Part shown: piece after piece, positions 35,624 to 44,697 of the stretch
Layout of the letters: the number at the start of each line of letters is the position of its first letter
How positions within the stretch are numbered: the first letter of the stretch is position 1
DNA from: an uncultured Coriobacteriaceae bacterium
GTDB taxonomy: Bacteria; Actinomycetota; Coriobacteriia; Coriobacteriales; Coriobacteriaceae
Length of the DNA: 64,000 nucleotides
Direction of reading: 5' to 3'
Assembly (NCBI GenBank): GCA_944319885.1
Contig: CALUFC010000003.1
Location: 62,001 to 126,000, forward strand
The notes under the pieces: model-generated
Database searches by the model: none
What the model was told of the DNA's origin: nothing
Seen by the model: only the letters and a program-made list of their open reading frames with translations
Made by a program: the position numbers and the translations under genes

Positions 35624-38530
35624 TCACGACCCTTGTGCGGAGAGCGCGGCCTGGATGACCGTCCCCGCAATCTCGGCTGCCGAGATCTCGTGGTCGTAGT
35701 AGTTCTCGATCACGACCGAGATCGCGACCGTGGGGGTGTCATAGGGGGCGAACCCGATAAACGTCGAGTTGGCGTTCTCCTTCGAGGTCTCGCCGGTGCC
35801 GGTCTTGCCCGCCACCTCGACGCCGCGAATCTGGGCGTGGTAGCCCGAGCCGTTCTCGACGACCTCGAGCATGGCCTCCTTGACCTGCTCGGCCACCTCG
35901 GCGCTCACAGCCTGGCCAAGTGCGCGCGGCTCGGTCTGCTTCACCATGGTGCCATCGGGCGCCAGGATCTGCGAGACCACATACGGGTTCATGGCGATGC
36001 CGCCGTTGGCGATCGCGCCGGCAATGACCGCACCCTGCATGCAGGTGACCTGCGGGCCAGGCTCGTGGCCCTGGCCTACCGGCTGACCGGCGCCCGCCCA
36101 GGCGAGCTCCCATTCGGTCATCTCGGCAGGGTCGGGCATGTACGACGGCGTGGTGGAGAAGTCGAGGCCGAGCGACTGCCCAAAGCCGAAGGCGCGCGCG
36201 TACTGCACGAGTGTATCTGCCCCTAGCTGCGTGGCAACCTGGCCAAACGCCACGTTCGAAGACTGCGCGAAGGCCTCCATGAGGCTGATGTCGCCGAAGT
36301 TGATGTCTTCGACGTTGGTGACGTCGGCACCGCCGATCTCCATGCTGGACGGTGCGGAGTAGACGCTATCGAGCGAGGCGGTTCCGGTCTCGAGCGCGGC
36401 GGAGAGCGTCACGGTCTTGAAGATGGAGCCGGGGGTGTAGAGCGCCTGGGTAGCGCGATCATAGAGCCCCGAACCCGAGCCGTCGGCAAGGGCCGCCTCG
36501 GCATTGGCGTTGTCGTATGAGGGCGAGCTCGCCTTGGCGAGTACGGCACCGGTGCGCGGGTCGGTGACCACGATGGCGCCGGAGAGCCCGTTGCTCTCGA
36601 GGGCGTTCTCAGCTGCCGTCTGGATGCGCGAATCGATGGTGAGCATGACCGAGTTGCCCGGCTGCGACACGCCGGCGAGCGACTGCAGCGCGTTCTCCCA
36701 GCTCGAGTAATCCTCGGAGCCGGTGAGCGTGTCGTTTTGCGAGTTCTCGATGCCCGTCGAGCCATAGCGCTGCGAGTAGTAGCCCACGGTGTGCGCCGCG
36801 AGGTTGCCGTTGGGGTAGGAGCGGGTGTAGGTGCCGTCCTCCTGGCGCACGGATTCGGCGAGCGTGAGGCCGTCGGAGGTGATGATCGAGCCGCGCTGGA
36901 TGTACGCCTGGCGCGCGATCGTGTGGTTGTTCGACGGCATGTGCTGGTACTCGTCGGCCACGATCACCTGCAGATAGGTGAGGTTGCCGATGAGCACGGC
37001 GAAGAGCGCCGTGAACAGAAACACCATGCGGGTGAGGCGCTTGGCGAGCGCCACGCGGCCGAGCACGCCGCTTTCGGGCGTGTCGAGCAGGCGGCGACGC
37101 ATGCGCGAGCCGGGGCGCGCGTGGCTGCCACCGGTGGCGTTGCGGCCGCCGACGCCCTTGAGCGCACCCGAGAAGATGCGCGTGCCCACCGCGGTGAGGC
37201 TCGGGGCGGCCGCGGACTCGCCGTCCGGCAGCGCGGTCATGACGCCGGTGCCGGTGAGCTCGGTGCTGCGGCCCGTTGCCTCGTCGCCGGCGCGCAGCAG
37301 GAGCGCCACCACGATGAAGCTCGCCAGCAGCGACGAGCCGCCCTGGCTCATGAAGGGCAGGGTCACGCCGGTGAGCGGGATGAGGCGCGTCACACCGCCC
37401 ACGATGAGGAACGCCTGGAACGAGATGGACGCGGTCAGGCCGGTTGCCGAGAACGCGGCAAGATCGGACTTGGCGCGTGCGGCGGTGGTGAGGCCGCGCA
37501 CCGCGAAGAGCATGAACAGCAGCAGCACCGCCGAGGCGCCGAGCAGGCCCATCTCCTCGCCGATGGTGGCGAAGATGAAGTCGGACTCCACGACGGGGAT
37601 GCTATCGGACATGCCGCGCCCGATGCCCGTGCCCGCAAGGCCGCCGTCTGCCAGCGAGTACAGGGACTGCACGAGCTGGTAGCCCGAGCCCTGCGCATCG
37701 GCAAACGGGTCCATCCAGATCTGGAAGCGCGTGCGCACGTGCGCCATGACCTGGTAGGCGCCGAAGCCGCCGATGGCAAGAAGCGCGATGCCGATGATCA
37801 CATACGAGATGCGGCCCGTGGCCACATAGAGCATGATGAGGAAGATCGTGTAGAACAACAGGGCGCTGCCCAGGTCGCGCTCGAACGCCACGATGATGAG
37901 GCAGATGCCCCACACCACGAACAGCGGCGCCAGCAGGCGCAGGCGCGGAACCTTGAATCCAAGGATGTTGTGGTTGGAGATGGAGAGCAGCTCGCGGTTC
38001 TCGGCCAGATATCCGGCGAGGAACAGCACGATGAGCACCTTGGCGAACTCACCGGGCTGAATGCTGAACAGGCCGAAGAAATTGATCCAGAGCTTGGAGC
38101 CACTCTGCTCGGTGCCGATGAAGATGGGCAGGATGAGCAGGATGATGCCCGCCAGCCCCAACGTGTACTTGTAGCGCCTCACGACGTCGAGGTTCTTCAC
38201 AAGGGCGAGCGTGCCAACCATGAGTGCGACCGCGATGAACAGGTACACGAGCTGGTTGATGGCGAGGTTGGCGTTGAGCCTGGTGACGAAGGTGATGCCG
38301 ATGCCCGACAGCACGAAGACCACCGGGAGGATGGCTGGGTCGGCGCCGGGGGCCAGGAAGCGCACGGCGATGTGAGCCGCCGCGAAGGCCGCGAACAGGC
38401 CCAGCGGCACGGCGAGCGTGGTGAACGAGAGCGCTGCGCCCGTGGTGACGACATAGAGCGCGTAGAGCAGCGTTACGGGGAACGCGGACGCGATCAAGAG
38501 CATGAGCTCGGTATTGCGGCGACTGCTCAT
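35624..38530 (-). CDS. Natural SEDS (FtsW/RodA)-class B PBP fusion
   Basis: A 968-residue protein joining a peptidoglycan glycosyltransferase to a transpeptidase. Residues 1 to about 430 form about 10-12 membrane segments with SEDS landmarks ([30 protein letters not shown]-like [29 protein letters not shown]). After a linker and a further membrane helix (about 490-520), the PBP half has the three penicillin-binding motifs: PGSIFKTV (Ser about 700), SSNVAFGQ (about 755) and AGKTGTGE (about 912). In most Actinobacteria these are separate adjacent genes, rodA and pbpA. Its ATG overlaps the phosphatase stop codon by 4 bases. Confidence 0.95.
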   Translation of the reverse strand: MSSRRNTELMLLIASAFPVTLLYALYVVTTGAALSFTTLAVPLGLFAAFAAAHIAVRFLAPGADPAILPVVFVLSGIGITFVTRLNANLAINQLVYLFIAVALMVGTLALVKNLDVVRRYKYTLGLAGIILLILPIFIGTEQSGSKLWINFFGLFSIQPGEFAKVLIVLFLAGYLAENRELLSISNHNILGFKVPRLRLLAPLFVVWGICLIIVAFERDLGSALLFYTIFLIMLYVATGRISYVIIGIALLAIGGFGAYQVMAHVRTRFQIWMDPFADAQGSGYQLVQSLYSLADGGLAGTGIGRGMSDSIPVVESDFIFATIGEEMGLLGASAVLLLFMLFAVRGLTTAARAKSDLAAFSATGLTASISFQAFLIVGGVTRLIPLTGVTLPFMSQGGSSLLASFIVVALLLRAGDEATGRSTELTGTGVMTALPDGESAAAPSLTAVGTRIFSGALKGVGGRNATGGSHARPGSRMRRRLLDTPESGVLGRVALAKRLTRMVFLFTALFAVLIGNLTYLQVIVADEYQHMPSNNHTIARQAYIQRGSIITSDGLTLAESVRQEDGTYTRSYPNGNLAAHTVGYYSQRYGSTGIENSQNDTLTGSEDYSSWENALQSLAGVSQPGNSVMLTIDSRIQTAAENALESNGLSGAIVVTDPRTGAVLAKASSPSYDNANAEAALADGSGSGLYDRATQALYTPGSIFKTVTLSAALETGTASLDSVYSAPSSMEIGGADVTNVEDINFGDISLMEAFAQSSNVAFGQVATQLGADTLVQYARAFGFGQSLGLDFSTTPSYMPDPAEMTEWELAWAGAGQPVGQGHEPGPQVTCMQGAVIAGAIANGGIAMNPYVVSQILAPDGTMVKQTEPRALGQAVSAEVAEQVKEAMLEVVENGSGYHAQIRGVEVAGKTGTGETSKENANSTFIGFAPYDTPTVAISVVIENYYDHEISAAEIAGTVIQAALSAQGS

Positions 38531-40191
38531 GAGGCATCGCCTCCTTCGGTTGGAGCGACGGTGTCGGCGAGGCTTCCGCCGGTGGTCGCGGGATCAGCTG
38601 CCGGGGCAGCGGGATTGGCGGCGGGATCTGCCGGAGTGTCCGCCACGGCGCCGCCCGCCTCGCCCTCTTGGGTGCTGTTGCGGATGGCCTCGGCGTTTTC
38701 TACCTGCTGGGTCTGCTCGGCATCGATCTGCCGGCGGTACTGGGTCACGGTGTCGCGCGCGCTGTCGAGGCTCTGCTGGGGGATGCCCGCGCGCAGGCGG
38801 TTCTGGGTGTCCTCGGGAAGGTCGTCGAGCGAGATGGTGGTCTCGTCGCGCACCCAATGCAGGTTGAGTCCGAGCACCGATTCGGGAATGCCGGTGTAGA
38901 TGGCCACGCAGTCGTTGTAGACGCCGAGGTAGAACGAGTTGGTAATCGAGATGGCGCCGGCCGCGACGGCGATCACGAGCGCGGCGACGAGCGTTGCCGC
39001 CGCGATGATGATGTTGCGCTTGTGGCGGCGCACCGTCTCGCGCATGCGGCCGTCGTCTACGAGGTCGACCACCACCACGGTCACGTTGTCGCCGCCGCCG
39101 GCGGCGAGCGCCGCATCGACGAGGTTGTCGGTGCAGATCTGCGCGGTGGAGGATTGCTGGGCGATGGTCTCGATCTCGCTGTCGGGAATCATGCTCGACA
39201 GGCCGTCCGAGCAGAGGATGAGGCGGTCGCCCTCTTCGATGTTGAGCTGGAAGTGGTCGGCGTACATGGCCGGATCGGAGCCCAGCGCGCGGGTGATAAC
39301 CGAGCGGTTGGGGTGCACGCGGGCCTCGTCGGCGGTGATCTCGCCGGCATCGACGAGCTCCTCCACATAGGAGTGGTCGCGCGTGACGCGGATGAGCGTG
39401 CCCTCGTGCACGAGGTACGCGCGCGAATCGCCCACGTGCGCGATGGCCACCTTATCGCCCTCGATGTAGGCGCAAGTTGCCGTGCAGCCCATGCCGGGCT
39501 TGCCCAGGCCGTTCGCCGCCGCTTCGATGATGGCGGCGTTAGCCGCCTCGACCGAGCGCGCCAGCAGCGCCGGATCGGCCGATTTGGGCCCGAGCTTCGC
39601 GATGGTCTCGACCGCGATGGACGAGGCGACCTCGCCCGCGGCATGGCCGCCCATGCCGTCGCAGACGCAGAACAAGGGCGATTGTACGAGATAGGAGTCC
39701 TCGTTGTGCTCGCGCACGCAGCCCACATCGGAGCGCGCGCCCCACATGAGCATCGTGGTGGTTCCCGCATCGTAGGTCGAATCGGTGTCGATGCGTTCCT
39801 CGGGCAGCGCTTCGAAGCTCTGGGTGGAGCCGGGGTCGCTGAGCTGCGCCTCGATGGCATCGACGTCGATCTCTGCCGTGGTGGCAGGGGAGGTTGCGCC
39901 CTCGGGCGCCGGCGCGTTTCCTGCCGGCTCGTTGTCAGGCGCGGCGACCGCATCTGCGGGTTGCTCGGGCGTCATGGCGGCGGGCAGCGTGTCCTCGTTG
40001 TCGCCGCGCGCCTCGGCAACCGTGTCGGACTGCGGCTCGGTGTCGGCCGGTGCCGCGGCAGGCGCCGCGTGCGCACCGAGCGGCTCGGCGACAGGTTCCG
40101 CGGCATGCTGCAGGGGCTCCGCCGCTTCCGATGTCTCGGGCTGCGCGGGTGCTGCGTGCGCCGGTACGAAGGTGTTCTCTTCGCCCGTCAT
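38527..40191 (-). CDS. pstP: PP2C-family Ser/Thr phosphatase with membrane anchor
   Basis: A 554-residue PP2C phosphatase that reverses kinase signalling. The N-terminal 145 residues are an Ala/Pro/Glu-rich low-complexity region, unusual for PstP. The catalytic domain (about 150-390) has [32 protein letters not shown] and [13 protein letters not shown], with all metal-binding Asp residues. A membrane helix lies at about 395-418, then an extracellular region and a Pro/Ala-rich tail. Its ends overlap both neighbours by 4 bases (fhaB before, SEDS-PBP after), which is strong evidence of one operon. Confidence 0.95.
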   Translation of the reverse strand: MTGEENTFVPAHAAPAQPETSEAAEPLQHAAEPVAEPLGAHAAPAAAPADTEPQSDTVAEARGDNEDTLPAAMTPEQPADAVAAPDNEPAGNAPAPEGATSPATTAEIDVDAIEAQLSDPGSTQSFEALPEERIDTDSTYDAGTTTMLMWGARSDVGCVREHNEDSYLVQSPLFCVCDGMGGHAAGEVASSIAVETIAKLGPKSADPALLARSVEAANAAIIEAAANGLGKPGMGCTATCAYIEGDKVAIAHVGDSRAYLVHEGTLIRVTRDHSYVEELVDAGEITADEARVHPNRSVITRALGSDPAMYADHFQLNIEEGDRLILCSDGLSSMIPDSEIETIAQQSSTAQICTDNLVDAALAAGGGDNVTVVVVDLVDDGRMRETVRRHKRNIIIAAATLVAALVIAVAAGAISITNSFYLGVYNDCVAIYTGIPESVLGLNLHWVRDETTISLDDLPEDTQNRLRAGIPQQSLDSARDTVTQYRRQIDAEQTQQVENAEAIRNSTQEGEAGGAVADTPADPAANPAAPAADPATTGGSLADTVAPTEGGDAS

Positions 40192-40601
40192 CGGCGATTC
40201 ACTTTCATCACGACGTCGCCAATCTGTACCTCGTCGCCCTCACGCAGCGTCGCGGGCTCCACGAGCATGCGTCCGTTCACGAGCGTGCCGTTAAGCGAGT
40301 TGAGGTCTTCGATCACGAGCGCCGGCCCCTGCAGCGAGAAGCGCGCGTGGGAGGCCGAGACGAAGGGCTCGTTGATGCAGATGTCCGACGAGGGTGAGCG
40401 GCCCACGATCACGGGGCCGAGCATGTCGACATGGATGCCGCGGATGCCGCGGGGGCCCTTGTCGACGTCGATGGTCCAGATGGCCGAGTCGCGGCGCTGG
40501 CCGCGCACGAGCCCTACGCCGGTCTTCATGACGGCGAACAGGAAGATGTACAGCAGCACCACTAAAACGATGCGACCTATGAACAAGACGATATCGATCA
40601 C
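40188..40601 (-). CDS. fhaB: FHA-domain protein FhaB
   Basis: A 137-residue protein with an N-terminal membrane helix (VLFIGRIVLVVLLYIFLFAVM) and a C-terminal forkhead-associated domain that reads phosphothreonine. FHA signatures are present: VIVGRSPSSDICI, VSASHARFSL and DLNSLNGTLVNG. In Mycobacterium FhaB binds phosphorylated cell-division and wall proteins. Its stop codon overlaps the phosphatase start. Only 5 bases separate it from the upstream fhaA gene. Confidence 0.95.
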   Translation of the reverse strand: MIDIVLFIGRIVLVVLLYIFLFAVMKTGVGLVRGQRRDSAIWTIDVDKGPRGIRGIHVDMLGPVIVGRSPSSDICINEPFVSASHARFSLQGPALVIEDLNSLNGTLVNGRMLVEPATLREGDEVQIGDVVMKVNRR

Positions 40602-40606
40602 GTGGA

Positions 40607-41623
40607 TCAGCCCCTAAACTCGAAGGTGGAGAGGCCAAAGGTGAGCAGGTCGCCGTCGCGTAGCGGGCAGCGCGTGATGCGGCGGTTGTTGACCATGGTA
40701 CCGTTGGTGGAGCGCAGGTCTTCGATCGACCAGTCCTGGCCGGTGAAGGTGAGCTGTGCGTGGCGGCGCGAGACGTTGGGATCGTGCAGCACCACGTCGG
40801 ATGCGGCGCGCTCGCGGCCGATGATGCACTGCGAGCCCGTTACCTCGTGCACGTCGCCCGTCACCACGTCGACAAGCTGGGCGTGCGGCTGCGCCGGCGT
40901 GGCGTTGCGCGTGCCCGCCATGTTCGAGGCGATGCTTGCGGCGGCGCCCAGAGCGGCACCCGTGGCGGCCGCCCCGCCCACGCCGGCAATTTGCTCGCGC
41001 GTGATGGTCTTGGGCACCGGGATGGGCGCCGCGGCGGGATCGGGCATGTTGGGGGCGAAGGGATCGGCCACGGCATCATCTGCGGCGTCCGCAGCCACGG
41101 CGGGCACGCGGCTGCTCGCGAGCTGCGCGCTTGCGCGCGGCGCGGGCTCTGGCTGGTTGGGAACCGAGATGGGCATGGGGGCCGACTGGCGGCGCGACTG
41201 CGCGGGCATGCTCTGCGAGAGGCCCTGCTGGTAGGCGCGCTCCTCCTCGTACAGACGGCCCAGCGTGGGGGCGTCGACGTTTTCGGCGAACACCGAGAAC
41301 TTGCCGCCCTTGAGCGACGGGTCGATCATGAAGCGCACGAGCGGCTCGCCCACAAAGACATAGCGCTTCTTCTCGGCCTGGGCCTTCACGAACTCGCTGA
41401 TCTCGCGCGAGAGCTCCGGGTAGTAGGGGGCCATAAGCGGGTCGTCGTCGTTGGCGATGAGGATGGTGTAGAGGGCCGGCGCGGTGTTGACTCCATTGAT
41501 CACCAGCGTCTGATCCTCCATCTCCCGCGCCGCCTGCTTGGCGAGCTTCTTAAAGGAGAACGGGGCTCGGGTAGCACCGAAGATGCCCGCCACGTGGTCC
41601 TCAAAGATATTCAGGAAATTCAC
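40607..41623 (-). CDS. fhaA: FHA-domain protein FhaA (DUF3662 plus FHA)
   Basis: A 338-residue cytoplasmic protein. The N-terminus (about 1-115) matches the DUF3662 domain typical of FhaA (FEDHVAGIFGATRAPFSFKKLAKQAAREMEDQ). A Pro/Ala-rich linker spans about 120-240. The C-terminal FHA domain has CIIGRERAASDVVLHD, VSRRHAQLTF and DLRSTNGTMVNN. In mycobacteria FhaA binds the phosphorylated MviN pseudokinase and helps restrain peptidoglycan synthesis. Its start overlaps the stop codon of the kinase gene before it by 4 bases. Confidence 0.95.
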   Translation of the reverse strand: MNFLNIFEDHVAGIFGATRAPFSFKKLAKQAAREMEDQTLVINGVNTAPALYTILIANDDDPLMAPYYPELSREISEFVKAQAEKKRYVFVGEPLVRFMIDPSLKGGKFSVFAENVDAPTLGRLYEEERAYQQGLSQSMPAQSRRQSAPMPISVPNQPEPAPRASAQLASSRVPAVAADAADDAVADPFAPNMPDPAAAPIPVPKTITREQIAGVGGAAATGAALGAAASIASNMAGTRNATPAQPHAQLVDVVTGDVHEVTGSQCIIGRERAASDVVLHDPNVSRRHAQLTFTGQDWSIEDLRSTNGTMVNNRRITRCPLRDGDLLTFGLSTFEFRG

Positions 41624-43461
41624 GAACGATCAGCCTCCGCTAGTTCTTTTCTATATCCGAGCAATTTTACACATATACAGAGCAGTATAGAGGAAAGGGC
41701 TCCCACGCCGAGAGCTATGGCGGGCGTCGGGCTGCTCACGCTGGCAATTTCCATAGGGTTTGCAAGACAGAGCAGCAAAACAACCATAATTCCCGGAACG
41801 AGGCAGCACACGGGGAGAAGCTTGGTTCCACGGGCGTCGAGCACGTTGCGCCAGAGGCGTCTGAGCAACATGCTCGCTGCTATGGCGGTGAGGATGGCAC
41901 CGACGGCGCCCGCGATGAAACGCGGGCTCCCCACGGCGGAGAGGGCCGCGAGCGAGTCGAGCTCGCCGCCGGCTCCGACGGCCGTCTCGAGCAGGCGCGA
42001 GAAGATGAGGCCTGCCGCCATGGAGGCTGCGGCGCTTACCGGGGAGAGGAAGTAGCCCGCGACCGCGGCGATGGGGCCGGCGAGCAGGATGGTGTCGCCG
42101 GTGAGCACGCCGGCCGCCGCGCAGGCCGCCATCAGGGCGCTCGCCGCCGGATTGGTGCGGCCCCATGCATACCACCACCCCGCCATGCCGGCGAGGAAAA
42201 GCGACGCGATGGCCAGCACGCTCAGAAAATCGGTGGATGTGAGGATCATCATCATGAAGCCCGTGGCGATAAGCGCCGAGCCCAGCTGCGGCGCCACCCC
42301 GGCCGCCGCGCCAATCGCGAGCGCGGCGATAACGCCGCCGAGCACTCCCGAAAGTCCCATCGTCTCGAGCAGCGCATATGCCCCTACGGCGACGGATGCT
42401 CCGCCGAGCACCCCCACCGCGATGCGGCGCGCCTGCGCGCACCGGCTGCCCAGATAGCCCTCTGCGGGGTCGAGTTCCCACACGTGTCCGTGGCCGGTGG
42501 CGCCATCAGTGTCTTCGGCGAGATCGTCGGCGGTGAGCTCGGCGATGATGCGCGCAAGGCTCGCCCGTCCCGCGCGCGGGCTGCCCAGCCGCTCGAGAAA
42601 GCGGTCGCCAAACTCGTCGACGGAGGCGGGGCGATCGTCGGGGTGGGGCGCGAGGGCCGCCTCGAGCGCGAGCTCGGAGAGCTCGGGCATGTCGGGGAGC
42701 AGCAGCGATGGCTGGATGACGCCCTTATCGATGCGCTTGATCGAATCGGCCGGGGTGCCGGCGCGGAAGGGCGCGGTGCCGCAGAGCGATTCGTAGAGCA
42801 CGGCGCCCAGGGAGAAGATGTCGGTGCGCTCATCTACCGCGGCGCCGATGATCTGCTCGGGCGGCATGTATCCCACGGTGCCGCCGCGCGCGTCGCCGTA
42901 GCCCGCCGCCATGCTGAGCGTTGCCATGCCGAAGTCGGTGAGCTTGACATGCCCATTGTGGTCGATGAGCACGTTGGCGGGTTTGATATCGAGGTGGAGC
43001 ACGCCGTTCTCGTGCGCGAAGGAGAGCGCCTGAACGAGCGCATCGCCAATGCAGGCGGCCTCGTCGTAGGTGAGCGAGTGACCGTCCACCTGCGCCAGAA
43101 ACTCCTCGAGCGACATGCCGTCCACGTATTCCATAACGAGGTAGGCATACGCGTCGTCGTAGGTGAAGTCGATGACGGAGACGATGTTGGGATGCTGCAG
43201 CATGCTCGCGGTGCGCGCCTCTGCCAGTGCGGTCTCGCGCGTCTCGGCGGGCTGGGTGCTCGTGGGCGTGGCGAGTGGCATGCGCTTGATGGCGACGCGC
43301 CGCTGCAGCCGCGCATCGAGGCAGATCTCCACGCTGCCGAAGCCGCCGGTGGCACGCGTCTCGAGCGGACGGTACCGCTTGAGCAGGATGGCGCCGGTTG
43401 ACCCGTGCGCTGGTGTGCCCGGGCGCGACGAGCTCGGGATATGTTGCGAGAACAACGGCAT
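41620..43461 (-). CDS. Membrane Ser/Thr protein kinase, non-RD type
   Basis: A 613-residue kinase that heads the operon. The kinase domain (about 25-300) has ATGGFGSVEI, VAIKRMP, DFGMA and a GT-Y/F-MPPEQ activation end. The catalytic loop reads VLHLDIKPANVL, so the usual Arg of HRD is Leu. The C-terminal half (about 370-600) contains about 7-8 hydrophobic segments and no PASTA or other extracellular sensor. In mycobacterial operons the second kinase is PknA, with a single membrane helix, so this is a different architecture in an equivalent setting. AAGGA precedes the ATG. Confidence 0.92.
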   Translation of the reverse strand: MPLFSQHIPSSSRPGTPAHGSTGAILLKRYRPLETRATGGFGSVEICLDARLQRRVAIKRMPLATPTSTQPAETRETALAEARTASMLQHPNIVSVIDFTYDDAYAYLVMEYVDGMSLEEFLAQVDGHSLTYDEAACIGDALVQALSFAHENGVLHLDIKPANVLIDHNGHVKLTDFGMATLSMAAGYGDARGGTVGYMPPEQIIGAAVDERTDIFSLGAVLYESLCGTAPFRAGTPADSIKRIDKGVIQPSLLLPDMPELSELALEAALAPHPDDRPASVDEFGDRFLERLGSPRAGRASLARIIAELTADDLAEDTDGATGHGHVWELDPAEGYLGSRCAQARRIAVGVLGGASVAVGAYALLETMGLSGVLGGVIAALAIGAAAGVAPQLGSALIATGFMMMILTSTDFLSVLAIASLFLAGMAGWWYAWGRTNPAASALMAACAAAGVLTGDTILLAGPIAAVAGYFLSPVSAAASMAAGLIFSRLLETAVGAGGELDSLAALSAVGSPRFIAGAVGAILTAIAASMLLRRLWRNVLDARGTKLLPVCCLVPGIMVVLLLCLANPMEIASVSSPTPAIALGVGALSSILLCICVKLLGYRKELAEADRS

Positions 43462-43593
43462 GGCGGTCCTTGGGTGCGATTATGGTTCGTGTGCGCGATG
43501 CCCAGCGCCGGGCGCGCCTTCACCCGGATGGGCTGATGCGACGCGCAGCCGATGCTGTGCATATCATGGTATCACGTGGGGCACGCGCCTGGC

Positions 43594-44109
43594 TCACGAG
43601 CTGCGCGTCGACAAAAACGCTTCGAAATCCTCGGCGGTTCCCTGGATGAAGGATGCGCGCGGCACCACGAGCCCCTCATCGCCAAAGATGAGGACAAACA
43701 TGAGGTCATCGGCAAGCACGCGATCGAGCCGCTCGAATGGGAAGTACCGCGAGCGCCCGTCGCGCGCGAACACCATAGCGCCGTCCGACGATACGGCGAC
43801 GCGGCGGAACCGGTTGCCAAAGCTGCCCGTGTCCTGCTCGATGGCATCGATGTAGTGGCGGGCGAGGCGATGGTGCAGGCCTTGCTGGTACCACAGACAG
43901 AACAGCCCCACGGCCGCCAGTAGCACGCCCGTCCATCCAAAGGCGTGCCCCGATACCGCGATGGCGGCCCCTACCAGCATGAATGCGATGCCCGCAGCAA
44001 TGATGGTCTTGCGCTGGCCTGATTGCGCCTGAAGCCGCGCGAAGTTGGTGAGCAGATCGTTCTCATAGAGGTATTCGCTCATGAACAGGATGTCGTTGGA
44101 AGGTTCCAT
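43594..44109 (-). CDS. YcxB-like membrane protein
   Basis: A 171-residue protein with two membrane helices (about 33-75) and a C-terminal YcxB-like domain. The latter is recognised from RRVAVSSDGAMVFARDGRSRYFPFERLDRVLADDLMFVLIFGDEGLVVPRASF followed by EDFEAFL. Its role is not known. AGGAGG precedes the chosen ATG; the open frame extends 21 codons further upstream without support. It is separated from the kinase operon by 132 bases on the same strand. Confidence 0.8.
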   Translation of the reverse strand: MEPSNDILFMSEYLYENDLLTNFARLQAQSGQRKTIIAAGIAFMLVGAAIAVSGHAFGWTGVLLAAVGLFCLWYQQGLHHRLARHYIDAIEQDTGSFGNRFRRVAVSSDGAMVFARDGRSRYFPFERLDRVLADDLMFVLIFGDEGLVVPRASFIQGTAEDFEAFLSTRSS

Positions 44110-44425
44110 CGCGTGCCTCCTGGCGGGATTGGTTACCGCAATTGTACGCTTTCGGGCTTCCTGCGGCCCCATTTGCCGTCGCGTTGCAAATGTGGAGCAG
44201 TTTTATCGGGACCCGCGAAGTATATCGACATGTGATCATTAAGAAACCTGCAGGTAGAACGTGTGCGGATCACGCCTGTCTACTTGGTAGGGCGGCAAAA
44301 AAGTGCTCCGGATTTTAGATGGCTGCGCGAAACCTGCGGAATAGCGAAGACCGAGCGCCGCCGCGGGCGCAGAAGGTATCATAGGCATACCGGTTTGAGG
44401 TGCTGGTGCAGCAGGGGGGGCGTCG
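44110..44425. other. Intergenic gap between YcxB-like gene and small coiled-coil gene
   Basis: I looked for a signal recognition particle RNA or a tRNA-Ser here, as often found before dnaX, and found neither. A perfect ACCTGCAGGT palindrome (44247-44256) and a stretch TGCTCCGGATTTTAGATG are present, the latter sharing only TGCTCCGG with the inverted-repeat element at 17834. Nothing else is evident. Confidence 0.5.
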
Positions 44426-44620
44426 ATGAGCGACGCTGAGCGTTTGAAATCATACGAGGCGTTCGCTGCGGAGACGCGCGCCGAGCTAGCCGACATCACG
44501 CGGCGCATGGATGCGCTTCGCGCCGAGAACAAGGTGAAGACCGCCACGTACCGCCAGCTGTTTGCAGCGCGCATGACGCTTAAGGAGATTGATCGGCGCC
44601 TTGCCGAGCATGGGCTGTGA
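44426..44620 (+). CDS. Small coiled-coil protein upstream of dnaX
   Basis: A 64-residue, highly charged, probably all-helical protein (SYEAFAAETRAELADITRRMDAL, then MTLKEIDRRLAEHGL). It has no signal or membrane segment. A G-rich ribosome site (AGGGGGGG) precedes the ATG. It lies 77 bases upstream of dnaX on the same strand and may be co-transcribed. I do not recognise a family. Confidence 0.65.
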   Translation: MSDAERLKSYEAFAAETRAELADITRRMDALRAENKVKTATYRQLFAARMTLKEIDRRLAEHGL

Positions 44621-44697
44621 GGGGTGTCGCGATCGCCGGGCGTCAGGCAGGCCGTCTGCTTCGTGCGTAGGTGAATGATTCGATAGCGAGGAGACAT

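Noticed and set aside
36737-38899. A 720-codon plus-strand open frame opposite the SEDS-PBP and phosphatase genes
   Set aside because: Composition (long runs of Arg, His, Ala, Asp and Glu without hydrophobic cores) and full overlap with two certain genes mark it as a shadow.
38668-40617. A 649-codon plus-strand open frame opposite the PP2C gene
   Set aside because: Another antisense shadow, with Gly/Arg/Asp repeats and no ribosome site.
44110-44697. Signal recognition particle RNA or tRNA-Ser upstream of dnaX
   Set aside because: The conserved GGAAGGAAGC-type loop and any cloverleaf are absent.
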